From Rhizobiaceae bacterium (lineage in GTDB: Bacteria > Pseudomonadota > Alphaproteobacteria > Rhizobiales > Rhizobiaceae): 33,438 bases of DNA. The translations under genes and the position numbers were made by a program. This document shows positions 21,605 to 30,658 of this stretch, one piece after another (the first letter of the stretch is position 1; every line of letters begins with the position of its first letter). The stretch lies in assembly GCA_020696915.1 (NCBI GenBank), contig JAJFMR010000002.1:1-33438 (forward strand). The letters run 5' to 3'. The notes under the pieces are model-generated. The model saw nothing but the letters and a program-made list of their open reading frames with translations. It was not told the origin of the DNA and ran no database searches.

Positions 21605-22744
21605 GTGGAGGCCGACACGTCATCAGAACCACACCATGGGGCGCCGGTTCCGGGCGCCAATGTCGCGCCCGATCGGCTGCTCGCCTTTGCGGCGGCAATC
21701 TACGAGGCGGCCGGAATGCGCCCGGACGAGGCCCGTCTGGCCGCGGACACGCTGGTGCAAGCCGATCTGTGGGGACATCAGAGCCATGGCGTCATGCGGC
21801 TTTCCTGGTATGCGGCGCGCCTGAAGTCCGGGGTCGTCGCCCCGCTCGCATCCCCGGAAACCGTGATCGACGCCGGCGCCATCGCGGTGATCGACGGACA
21901 TGATGCCATGGGCCAGGTGGTGGCCGCCGGGGCGGCAAAAGAGGCGGTGAAGCGCGCCAAGGCGCACGGCGTCGGCGTCGTGGCCGTGCGCAATTCCAAT
22001 CACTTCGGCACCGCGATGTATTTCACGCGGATGGCGGCGCTTGAAGGATGCGTGGGCTTTCTGGCAGCCAATGCCAGCCCTGCCATGGCGCCTTGGGGCG
22101 GGCGTGAGAACGCGGTCGGCACCAATCCCTGGTCATGGGCGGCTCCGGCCGGCAGGTTCGCGCCGCTGATGCTCGACATCGCCAATACCGGCGTGGCGCG
22201 CGGCAAGATCTATCTCGCCCGCCAGAAGGGCGTTCCGATCCCGGAGGGCTGGGCCGTCGACGGGGAGGGCGTTCCAACCACCGATCCCGTTGCCGCACTG
22301 GCTGGAGCCAGCCTGCCGATGGCCGGCCACAAGGGCTACGCGATCGCGGTGGTCATGGACATGCTCGCGGGCGTCCTCGGCGGCGGCAGCTTCGGCAGGA
22401 GCGTCGCCGGCCCCTACCAGTCGGAGCGCCGCGGCGGGGTCGGCCACTTCCTGCTGGCCCTGGACATCGAAGCCTTCCAGCCCCGCGCCTCGTTCGAAGA
22501 ACGCCTGGAGACGCTCATCACCGAACTCAAGGGCGTCGCATTGGCGAAGGGTGTCGAGGAGATCGTCTATCCGGGCGAGCTCGAGTCCCGCAATGCCGAG
22601 CACAACCTCCGGATCGGGATCGAACTACCCGACGACACGCTGGCCGACCTCGCCAGGCTTGCAGAGGAATATGGCTGCCCCCAGCTGCTTCCCTTCGGCC
22701 GCCAGCGCGCCGAGCCTGGCACCGCATCCGGACAGAACGGATGA
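21605..22744 (+). CDS. Ldh family (malate/L-lactate dehydrogenase-like) oxidoreductase, probable GTG start
   Basis: DLWGHQSHGVMRLSWYAARLKSG; VAVRNSNHFGTAMYF; GTNPWSWAAPAG; GHKGYAIAVVMDMLAGVLGGGSFG. Confidence 0.88.
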   Translation: MEADTSSEPHHGAPVPGANVAPDRLLAFAAAIYEAAGMRPDEARLAADTLVQADLWGHQSHGVMRLSWYAARLKSGVVAPLASPETVIDAGAIAVIDGHDAMGQVVAAGAAKEAVKRAKAHGVGVVAVRNSNHFGTAMYFTRMAALEGCVGFLAANASPAMAPWGGRENAVGTNPWSWAAPAGRFAPLMLDIANTGVARGKIYLARQKGVPIPEGWAVDGEGVPTTDPVAALAGASLPMAGHKGYAIAVVMDMLAGVLGGGSFGRSVAGPYQSERRGGVGHFLLALDIEAFQPRASFEERLETLITELKGVALAKGVEEIVYPGELESRNAEHNLRIGIELPDDTLADLARLAEEYGCPQLLPFGRQRAEPGTASGQNG

Positions 22745-22767
22745 GTTGCAGCCACGCCCGGCCCGTT

Positions 22768-23805
22768 TCAGGTTCTCTGCAACGTGTCGGCCACGGCGGC
22801 AAGTCCCCTTTCGACGGCGCCTTCGTCGATATGCCGGTGGGTAACGAAGCGGGCCACGGATCCCGACTGAAGCACCAGGACGCCACGTTCCTTCAGTCTG
22901 ACGGCAAAGTGGGGTACGAGTTCGGGAAATGCGTCGAGCCTGCAGTTGACGATGTTCGTCTGTACGTTTTGTGGGACCACAAGGCTGGCATCGATCGCAG
23001 CGAGCCCGGCGGCCAAAACCCCTGCCGTGCAGTGATCGCTGCGGGCCTGGGCATAAGGATCGCCCAGCGCGACGAGGCCCGCCGCTGCAACGATCCCCGC
23101 CTGGCGCATGCCGCCGCCGACCATGCGCACCTTCCGCCTGGCGCGCAGAATAAAGGCATCGTCGCCCGCCAGAAGCGACCCGACCGGCGCGCCCAGCCCC
23201 TTCGAGACACAGAACATGACCGTGTCGGCATGCCGGCAGATGTCGGCTGCCGAGGAATCCAGATGAACCGCGGCGTTGAAGAGACGCGCGCCGTCCAGAT
23301 GGATCACGACGCCCGCGCCGGCTGCGAGCCCATGAAGACGGCCCATGGTCGCGAGCGGCGTCACCGTTCCGCCGGCGGCATTGTGCGTGTTCTCGACGCA
23401 GATCAGCCGGGTGCGGGCCACGTTATCCTTGCCCTCGCCTTTGATTACGGCGGCGATGTCATCTGGATCGAGCACCCCGCTCGGCGCGGTGACCGGTCGC
23501 ACGACGGCGCCGGCCAGGCCGGAAACCGCGCCTCCTTCGGAGTTGTACATGTGGGCCGCGGATTCCAGGATGATCTCTTCGCCGGGGCTGACATGGCTGA
23601 GCACCGCGACGAGGTTCCCCATCGTGCCGCTTGGGACGAAGACCGCCGCCTGCTTGCCGACGAGTTCCGCGGCGCGCCGTTCAAGTTCGTTGACGGTCGG
23701 ATCGTCCCCGCGCGCGGCGTCGCCCACCTCGGCCGCGGCGATCGCAGCCATCATCGCCTGCGTCGGCCTGGTTACGGTATCGCTTCTGAAATCGACGTAG
23801 TCCAT
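22768..23805 (-). CDS. Low-specificity threonine aldolase (PLP-dependent)
   Basis: MDYVDFRSDTVTRPTQAMMAAIAAAEVGDAARGDDPTVNELE; HLDGARLFNAAVHL; FCVSKGLGAPVGSLLAG. Confidence 0.93.
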   Translation of the reverse strand: MDYVDFRSDTVTRPTQAMMAAIAAAEVGDAARGDDPTVNELERRAAELVGKQAAVFVPSGTMGNLVAVLSHVSPGEEIILESAAHMYNSEGGAVSGLAGAVVRPVTAPSGVLDPDDIAAVIKGEGKDNVARTRLICVENTHNAAGGTVTPLATMGRLHGLAAGAGVVIHLDGARLFNAAVHLDSSAADICRHADTVMFCVSKGLGAPVGSLLAGDDAFILRARRKVRMVGGGMRQAGIVAAAGLVALGDPYAQARSDHCTAGVLAAGLAAIDASLVVPQNVQTNIVNCRLDAFPELVPHFAVRLKERGVLVLQSGSVARFVTHRHIDEGAVERGLAAVADTLQRT

Positions 23806-24065
23806 TGGTGTCCTCGCCTCGCGCGCCGGCAGAGAAAGCCGTTTTGAATGTCGCGGGACCTGTGGCACGTTCCGGCGTCGAGGACTATACGATCCTGGCG
23901 GACGCGCATTTCGCTTCGGAAGGAAGACCTCACGGGCAAGGACGGTAAGGCGCCGTCAGGAGGACGACTAAGAATCACCGGTCCGGCAGCGCCGGGCTTG
24001 GAAAGACCCCCGCCAGATCGTCGGGGACGACATGTCAGTCGAGTTCACAACCAGGAGGAAGCTTG

Positions 24066-25016
24066 ATGAAAAGTCTGTTCACCGCCGGAGCACTCGCGCT
24101 GTCGCTGTTGGCGGCACCGGCTGCCGCCGACCCTGCGACCGTCATGGCCCCGGGCGGGCCGGGCGGCGGCTACGACGCCATGGCGAGGCTGCCCTTCCAG
24201 GCGATGCAGGAGGCCGGCATCTTCACCGACGGCGCCCAATTCACGAACAAGGGCGGCGCCGGCGGCACGATCGGCCTTGCCGAGTTCGTCAACAACAACA
24301 AGGGCAACGACAACGCGGTCATGTCGATGGGCGCGATTCTCGTCGGCGGTATTCTCCTGAACAATTCGCCCGTCACGCTGGACGACGTGACGCCGCTCGT
24401 CCGACTGATCAACGACACGGGTGCCGTCGCCGTGCCGCCGGATTCGCCGATCAAAACCGTCGATGATTTCGTTGCCGAGCTGAAGAAGGATCCGGGCGCG
24501 TTCCCCATCGGCGGCGGGTCGGCGGGCGGCGTGGACCACATCGCCGCCGCGCTGATCGCCAAGGAAGCCGGCGCTGCCGTCGACAAGCTCAATTACATCC
24601 CCTATCCCAGCGGAGCCGAGGTGGTGGCGGCAATCGCCGGCGGGACCATCGACGGGGCCATTTCGGGGGTTTCCGAGTTCAAGCAGTTCGCCGATGCCGG
24701 ACGACTCCGCATCATTGCCGTCACCGGCGAGGAACGCGTCCCGGGGATCGATGCTCCGACGCTCAAGGAAGCCGGCCTCAACGTGTCGATCGGCAACTGG
24801 CGCGGGATCATCGGAGCGCCGGAAATGTCGCAGGAAGGCCGCCAGATGTGGCTCGACAGGTTTGCCAAGATGCACGAGTCCGACGCCTGGAAAAAGGTTC
24901 TCGAGGCCCAGAGCTGGGAAGACGCCTACCTTGCCGGCGACGAATTCGAGGCGTTTCTCGACGAGGAGAAGACACGTCAGGAGCAGGTCCTCAAGGACGT
25001 CGGCTTGCTCAAATAG
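24066..25016 (+). CDS. tctC: Tripartite tricarboxylate transporter substrate-binding protein
   Basis: Signal peptide MKSLFTAGALALSLLAAPAAA, VMAPGGPGGGYDAMARLPFQAMQEAG; FTNKGGAGGTIGLAEFV; strong SD AGGAGG. Confidence 0.92.
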   Translation: MKSLFTAGALALSLLAAPAAADPATVMAPGGPGGGYDAMARLPFQAMQEAGIFTDGAQFTNKGGAGGTIGLAEFVNNNKGNDNAVMSMGAILVGGILLNNSPVTLDDVTPLVRLINDTGAVAVPPDSPIKTVDDFVAELKKDPGAFPIGGGSAGGVDHIAAALIAKEAGAAVDKLNYIPYPSGAEVVAAIAGGTIDGAISGVSEFKQFADAGRLRIIAVTGEERVPGIDAPTLKEAGLNVSIGNWRGIIGAPEMSQEGRQMWLDRFAKMHESDAWKKVLEAQSWEDAYLAGDEFEAFLDEEKTRQEQVLKDVGLLK

Positions 25017-25110
25017 GTCCTGCAAGGCCTGGCGGCCGGCGACGCCGCCTCGTAGCCGGTCTTTTCTGCGGGCGGGGCATGGAGCGGCACCTGCCTGCAG
25101 CCGACAGGGA

Positions 25111-25129
25111 CGAAGGGCACCGCCCTTCG
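25111..25129 (+). terminator. Intercistronic hairpin CGAAGGGC-ACC-GCCCTTCG followed by a T-rich tail between tctC and tctB
   Basis: Perfect 8-bp stem, 3-nt loop, TTTT at 25135-25138. Confidence 0.6.
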
Positions 25130-25349
25130 GCCGATTTTGCGGCAGAACGACTTTTGCTGCCTGCCAGGGAGCGACGGGGATGCGGACGGACAGCTTGTAT
25201 CTGCAGCGCATGGCCGGCACCGGCGGCCCGGCGCTGCGCGGCCGTCGGCTCACCGACGCGGCGAGCGTTCTCGTAAATGGCCGTCTCGCGGGCCGCACCG
25301 GACGTCTCCTGACCTCCCGCGCCTCCCTCCATCGCCGGCTGCTTCGGCC

Positions 25350-25823
25350 ATGACGGACCGGCCATACTGGCTCGGTGCGGCGGTCGCGGCCATCGGCGTG
25401 GTCTGGCTCTACCAGGCGCTGTCTCTCCCACAGCAGGCGCAATATGCGCAGATTGGCCCCGGCTTCTTCGTCAGCCTGGTCGGGGCTGCCCTCATTGCCC
25501 TCGGCGCGCTCCTGACCTGGCAGATTCACAACGGGGAGACGTTCGAGGCGCAAAACAGCGAGGATGTCGACGCCGACGCACAGGCGTCGTGGCCCGCCCT
25601 CGGTTTCACGGTGGCCGCGACGGTCCTGCCGATGCTTGCCATCGACGTCCTTGGATTTCCCGCTACCGCGACGCTCATGTTCCTACTCGTCTCGCGCGCC
25701 TTCGGATCTCGCCGCTACCTGCTCAACGCGGTGATCGGCATCGCCTTCAGCGTGATCTGCTGGCTCGGCTTCTCGGCACTCGGAGTCCAGCTCGGCGGCC
25801 TGTTGCCGGCAATGGGACTCTGA
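25350..25823 (+). CDS. tctB: Tripartite tricarboxylate transporter small membrane protein TctB
   Basis: [26 protein letters not shown]...[23 protein letters not shown]; four TM segments; between tctC and tctA. Confidence 0.87.
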   Translation: MTDRPYWLGAAVAAIGVVWLYQALSLPQQAQYAQIGPGFFVSLVGAALIALGALLTWQIHNGETFEAQNSEDVDADAQASWPALGFTVAATVLPMLAIDVLGFPATATLMFLLVSRAFGSRRYLLNAVIGIAFSVICWLGFSALGVQLGGLLPAMGL

Positions 25824-25824
25824 C

Positions 25825-27342
25825 ATGGGCACACTCGACTCCCTGCTCAACGGTTTCAGCGTCGCCCTGCAGCCGATCAACCTGTTCTGGGCTCTCGTCG
25901 GCTCCGCGCTCGGCACGGCGATCGGTGTGCTGCCCGGAATTGGCCCGGCGCTGACCATAGCGCTGTTGTTGCCGGTCACCGCATATCTGGAGCCGACGGC
26001 GGCGTTCATCATGTTCGCGGGGATTCTCTACGGTGCCATGTATGGAGGGTCGACGACGTCGATTCTCCTGAACACGCCAGGCGAGAGCGGTTCGATGATG
26101 ACTGCCCTCGAAGGCAACAAGATGGCCAAGAACGGGCGTGGCGCCGCGGCGCTCGCAACCGCCGCGATCGGATCCTACGTTGCCGGCACGCTCGCAACGA
26201 TCGCGCTGACCTTTCTTGCCCCGGCGATCGCCGAACTCGCCTTCATCTTCGGCCCCGAGGATTATTTCGCGCTCATCGTGCTGTCGTTCACGTCCGTGTC
26301 GGTGGTCCTCGGCACCTCTCGGGTGCGCGGCTTCATCGCGCTATTCATTGGACTGGCCATGGGCGTGGTGGGAATCGACGGGCAGACGGGCCAGGCGCGC
26401 CTGTCCTTCGGCAGGCCGGACCTGCTCGACGGCATCGACATCACGCTCGTCCTGGTGTCACTGTTTGCGGTCGGCGAGACGTTCTACGTCGCCAGCAGGT
26501 TCAGCAAGGCGCCGCCGAACTTCAACCCGCTGTCGGGCGGCGCCTGGATGACCCGCGAGGACTGGAAGCGATCCTGGAAGCCCTGGTTGAGGGGGACGTT
26601 CATCGGATTTCCCATCGGGGCGCTGCCGGCCGGCGGCTCCGAAATCCCGACCTTCCTTTCCTATTCGCTGGAGCGCCGTCTTTCCCCAAAGCCGGAAGAG
26701 TTCGGGCATGGCGCCATCGAAGGGGTCGCTGGGCCGGAGGCGGCCAACAACGCTTCGGCAGCCGGCGTCCTCGTGCCGCTGCTGACACTGGGGCTGCCGA
26801 CATCCGCGACGGCCGCCATCCTGCTGGCGGCGTTCCAGAACTACGGGCTGCAGCCGGGGCCGCTGCTCTTCATCAACAGCGGCGATCTGGTCTGGGGGCT
26901 GATCGCCTCCCTCTATATCGGCAATCTCATGCTGGTCGTCCTCAACCTGCCGCTGGTCGGACTGTGGGTGCGCCTGCTTCTGATCCCGAGGCCCTACCTC
27001 TATTCCGGCATATTGATATTCGCGCTGATCGGCATCTGGGGCGTTTCCAATTCCTGGGTCGATCTCCTGCTGATGCTGGTGATCGGGGTCATGGGCTACG
27101 TGATGCGGGTCTACGATTTCCCGATCGCGCCCGTGCTGATCGGACTGATCCTCGGGCCGATGGCGGAAACCGAGTTGCGGCGCGCACTGTCCATCAGCCA
27201 GGGTGATCCGCTGGCCCTCGTGTCATCTCCCATATCAGCCACGATGCTCGCTTTGTCGGCCGCGGTCTTCGTGCTGCCCATTCTCTTCAAGTGGATGCGT
27301 TCATCCGACAAGCCGGACGCCGCCGCGGCTCGGCAGCCCTAG
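25825..27342 (+). CDS. tctA: Tripartite tricarboxylate transporter large permease TctA
   Basis: [77 protein letters not shown]. Confidence 0.97.
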   Translation: MGTLDSLLNGFSVALQPINLFWALVGSALGTAIGVLPGIGPALTIALLLPVTAYLEPTAAFIMFAGILYGAMYGGSTTSILLNTPGESGSMMTALEGNKMAKNGRGAAALATAAIGSYVAGTLATIALTFLAPAIAELAFIFGPEDYFALIVLSFTSVSVVLGTSRVRGFIALFIGLAMGVVGIDGQTGQARLSFGRPDLLDGIDITLVLVSLFAVGETFYVASRFSKAPPNFNPLSGGAWMTREDWKRSWKPWLRGTFIGFPIGALPAGGSEIPTFLSYSLERRLSPKPEEFGHGAIEGVAGPEAANNASAAGVLVPLLTLGLPTSATAAILLAAFQNYGLQPGPLLFINSGDLVWGLIASLYIGNLMLVVLNLPLVGLWVRLLLIPRPYLYSGILIFALIGIWGVSNSWVDLLLMLVIGVMGYVMRVYDFPIAPVLIGLILGPMAETELRRALSISQGDPLALVSSPISATMLALSAAVFVLPILFKWMRSSDKPDAAAARQP

Positions 27343-27557
27343 GAGCCGAAAGGGACGGGGCCGCCCCGCGGCCACGGGGGACGCCCGAACATCCAAGGTT
27401 GCGTAGAATCCGTGGCGCCGCTACATGGGCCGTCGGACCATCTTTGCCCACCGGCGGCACCTCTGGCGCGACCTGGCCCGCCCGACCTTCGAACCGTTCG
27501 GATCCGTTGACCGGGGCACGTCGGGCTCATCGACCGCGATTCTGGCAGGAGCGATAA

Positions 27558-28472
27558 ATGACAGGACCCTGGCTGATCGCCGGCCAACGGCCGCAAGAGC
27601 CCGCCGGGCAGCGCCTGAGAGAGCTGATCCGGCGCCCGGGCATTGTTCGCGTGCCGGGGGCGCATGACGGGCTTACCGCGCGGCTGGCGCGCCGCGCGGG
27701 ATTCGAGTGCCTCTATCTTTCGGGTGCCGCGCTGTCGGCATCCATGGCATTGCCCGACCTGGGCGTCATCTCCCAGGACGAACTCGTCCATGCCTCGCGG
27801 ATGATTTGCCGCGCGGCTGGCCTGCCGCTGATTGTCGACGGCGACACTGGATATGGCGAAGCGCTCAACGTCATGCGGCTGGTCGCCGAACTGGAGCAGT
27901 CCGGCGCCGCCGCAGTACAGCTGGAAGACCAGCAGCTGCCCAAGAAATGCGGCCACCTCAACGACAAGCGCCTGGTGCCCGCCGAGGAGATGGCCCGCAA
28001 GATCGATGCGGCGCGCCGCGCCCGCAGTGATCTCGTCATCGTCGCGCGCACCGATGCCGCCGCCGTTGGCCTCGAGGAGGCGATCCGCCGCGCCCGGCTC
28101 TATGTCGAAGCCGGCGCCGACGTGATCTTCCCGGAGGCGCTTTCGTCGGATGACGACTTCCGCGCGGTCGCCGACGCCGTTGCGGCGCCAATCCTTGCCA
28201 ACATGACGGAGTTCGGACGCACGCCCTATCGCAGCGCCGCCGATTTCGAAAGGCTGGGCTGCAAGCTGGTCATCTGGCCGGTTTCGTCACTGCGGGTGGC
28301 GGCCAAGGCGGCCGGGGAACTCTATTCGCACCTGGCCGAAACGGGGGAGACGCGCAGCCTGCTCGAACGGATGCAGACGCGGGCCGAGCTCTACGAGGCG
28401 ATCGGATATCATGATTACGAGGCGCTGGATGCCACCATCGCCCGCTCTGCCGTCCCGGAGACCCCGCAATGA
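27558..28472 (+). CDS. prpB: Isocitrate lyase/PEP mutase superfamily, 2-methylisocitrate lyase-like
   Basis: QLPKKCGHLNDK catalytic motif; LANMTEFGRTPY; MQTRAELYEAIGYHDYE C-terminus resembling PrpB. Confidence 0.85.
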   Translation: MTGPWLIAGQRPQEPAGQRLRELIRRPGIVRVPGAHDGLTARLARRAGFECLYLSGAALSASMALPDLGVISQDELVHASRMICRAAGLPLIVDGDTGYGEALNVMRLVAELEQSGAAAVQLEDQQLPKKCGHLNDKRLVPAEEMARKIDAARRARSDLVIVARTDAAAVGLEEAIRRARLYVEAGADVIFPEALSSDDDFRAVADAVAAPILANMTEFGRTPYRSAADFERLGCKLVIWPVSSLRVAAKAAGELYSHLAETGETRSLLERMQTRAELYEAIGYHDYEALDATIARSAVPETPQ

Positions 28473-29986
28473 TCGACCATCTCGTCCGCGTCCATCCTTC
28501 CAGCGAGCAGCTGCCGCGCGCAAACCAGTTTGCCTGGGCACTCGCCGAGCTTGCAGCCGCCGAACGTCCCGTCGACCCGGACGCCGCGCAAATGGTGGCC
28601 TGCCGGGTTGTCGACAATGCCGCTGTGGCGCTGGTATCGTTGGAGCGGGGACCGGTCGCGAATGCGCGAGACCAGGCGCTCTGCTTTCTGCGGCCGGGGG
28701 GCGCGACACTGTTCGGCCTGCCCGCATCGATCACCGTCTCTCCCGAATGGGCGGGGTGGGCGAATGCCACCGCTGTGCGGGAACTCGACTTCCATGACAC
28801 GTTTCTCGCCGCCGACTACGCGCATCCCGGCGACAACGTCCCGGGACTCATAGCCGTGGCCCAGCACTGCGGGCGCGGCGGCGCCGACCTGCTCGCGGCG
28901 ATCATTGTGGCCTATGAGGTGCAGGTCTCGCTGGTGAAGGCGATCTCGCTCCACAAGCACAAGAAGGACCACGTCGCCCATCTGGCGCCCGCGACGGTGG
29001 CCGGGATCGGCCGCTTACTCCGACTGCCGGTCGAAATCATCTTCCAGGCGATCAACCATGCCGTCCATCTGGCTTTCTCGACCCGCCAATCCCGCAAGGG
29101 CGAGATCAGCTCCTGGAAGGCCAACGTGCCCGGCTTCTCAGCCAAGCTGGCGATCGAGGCAGTCGATCGTGCGATGCGGGGCGAGACTGCGCCGAGCCCG
29201 ATCTACGAGGGCGAGGACTCGGTCATCGCCTGGATGCTCGACGGCGCGGAGACGGAATATCGCGTCACGCTGCCCGAGCCGCACGAACCCGCCCGCGCCA
29301 TCCTGGAAACCTACACCAAGGCGCACTCGGCGGAATACCAGGCGCAGGCCCTCATCGACCTCGCAATCGAAGCCGGTGGAGAGATTGCCACCGATCGAAT
29401 CACAGAGATCGTCCTGCGGACGAGCCACCACACCCATTACGTGATCGGCTCCGGCGCCAACGACCCGCAGAAATACGATCCGGACGCCACCCGCGAGACC
29501 CTAGACCATTCGATTCCCTATATCCTCGCGGTAGCGCTGGAAGACCGGTCCTGGCACCATGTCGACAGCTATCTGCCCGAGCGCGCCCACCGCTCCTCGA
29601 CGGTCGAACTCTGGCGCAAGATCCGCACAGTCGAGGATCCCGAATGGACGAAACGCTATCATGAGCCCGATCCGGCCAGACGGGCATTCGGCGGAACCCT
29701 CGAGGTGAGACTGAGCGACGGTACCGTAAAAATCTTCGAAAAGGACGTCGCCGACGCCCATCCCAACGGGGCGAAGCCCTGGACGTGGCCCGATTACGTC
29801 GGGAAGTTCGAGACGCTGACCGGCGCCTTGATCGATGGGGCGGAGCGCGAGCGCTTCATCGGCCTGGCAAGTCTCATCGGCGAACTGCGTCCCGATGCAG
29901 TGCGCACGCTCAATCCGGCATTGCCCCATGGAAGACTGCCGCAGACGCCGAGCGGCCGCGGCCTGTTCGACTGGACGGCACGATAG
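28469..29986 (+). CDS. prpD: MmgE/PrpD family protein, 2-methylcitrate dehydratase-like
   Basis: RELDFHDTFLAADYAHPGDNVPGLIAVAQ; KDHVAHLAPATVAGIGRLL; overlaps prpB stop by ATGA. Confidence 0.87.
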   Translation: MIDHLVRVHPSSEQLPRANQFAWALAELAAAERPVDPDAAQMVACRVVDNAAVALVSLERGPVANARDQALCFLRPGGATLFGLPASITVSPEWAGWANATAVRELDFHDTFLAADYAHPGDNVPGLIAVAQHCGRGGADLLAAIIVAYEVQVSLVKAISLHKHKKDHVAHLAPATVAGIGRLLRLPVEIIFQAINHAVHLAFSTRQSRKGEISSWKANVPGFSAKLAIEAVDRAMRGETAPSPIYEGEDSVIAWMLDGAETEYRVTLPEPHEPARAILETYTKAHSAEYQAQALIDLAIEAGGEIATDRITEIVLRTSHHTHYVIGSGANDPQKYDPDATRETLDHSIPYILAVALEDRSWHHVDSYLPERAHRSSTVELWRKIRTVEDPEWTKRYHEPDPARRAFGGTLEVRLSDGTVKIFEKDVADAHPNGAKPWTWPDYVGKFETLTGALIDGAERERFIGLASLIGELRPDAVRTLNPALPHGRLPQTPSGRGLFDWTAR

Positions 29987-30009
29987 ATCTTCGCTGCTGT
30001 ACTCGCCGA

Positions 30010-30030
30010 GCAACCGAAGCAGCCGGTTGC
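30010..30030 (+). terminator. Hairpin GCAACCG-N7-CGGTTGC after prpD
   Basis: Perfect 7-bp stem 24 nt past the prpD stop; no strong T tract. Confidence 0.45.
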
Positions 30031-30128
30031 ATTGCCCGCATCCTCGGGAGACCCGGTCTGGGGATCGATACTGTTTACCATGTTTCCGGAATGGTTGGTG
30101 GCGCTGCCGCGTTCCCTCTTAACAATTC

Positions 30129-30143
30129 TTAACAGGGCGTTAA
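30129..30143. promoter_or_regulatory. CtrA-box-like motif TTAA-CAGGGCG-TTAA (additional TTAA at 30119-30122)
   Basis: Exact TTAA-N7-TTAA spacing, 47 bp before the CDS start at 30190. Confidence 0.5.
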
Positions 30144-30189
30144 TTCTTCGCCAGGAGGCGGCACATCCTCGGACGAAAGGACCGGCGCC

Positions 30190-30543
30190 ATGCCCTGGCA
30201 CCACAAGACAGCTTGCAGTGTTGCGACGACCGTCGCTCTTGTGACGGCAACGGCGATGGCCGATGCCGGCAGCCGCGACCGGCTCTATGCCGACAGCTTC
30301 GGCAATCTGATCGTCGACAGCGGCGCCGGCTACAAGCGCATCGTCGTCGGCAAGGGACATCTGGCTCAGCAGTTGTCCCGCTACGGACAGGGGGGTGACG
30401 AAGACGTCGTCATTCTGGACGAATCCGACGACGACAGAATCCTGACCTGGTGCTACCGGCCGCCGGTCTTCGTGAAGGGGCGCAGCTACATGTACGGCCT
30501 GGCCGACGGCGAAATGCCCGACCTTTGGGGCGGCTGCCGCTGA
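30190..30543 (+). CDS. Small secreted hypothetical protein
   Basis: 117 aa; signal peptide with AMA-DA cleavage-like site; AAAGGA SD upstream. Confidence 0.7.
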   Translation: MPWHHKTACSVATTVALVTATAMADAGSRDRLYADSFGNLIVDSGAGYKRIVVGKGHLAQQLSRYGQGGDEDVVILDESDDDRILTWCYRPPVFVKGRSYMYGLADGEMPDLWGGCR

Positions 30544-30562
30544 AGCGGCATGCACCGGCTGC

Positions 30563-30593
30563 GGCTCCCGCGGGGGAGCCATCCATGCTCCCC
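30563..30593 (+). promoter_or_regulatory. Alternative hairpin triad GGCTCCC / GGGGAGCC / GCTCCCC in the leader of the next operon
   Basis: Central arm GGGGAGC(C) complementary to both the upstream and the downstream arm. Confidence 0.45.
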
Positions 30594-30658
30594 GGGCCGA
30601 GCCCTGATTTGGTCACCATTGTCGGGCCAATGAAACGGCTCGGGTCCGGAGACTGACG

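Noticed and set aside
22135-23847. 570-aa plus-strand ORF
   Set aside because: Overlaps the Ldh-family gene out of frame and is antisense to threonine aldolase; arginine-rich junk composition.
23868-23890. TGGCACG resembling a sigma-54 -24 element upstream of tctC
   Set aside because: The -12 element does not have GC at the required spacing (TGGCACG-TTCC-GGCG).
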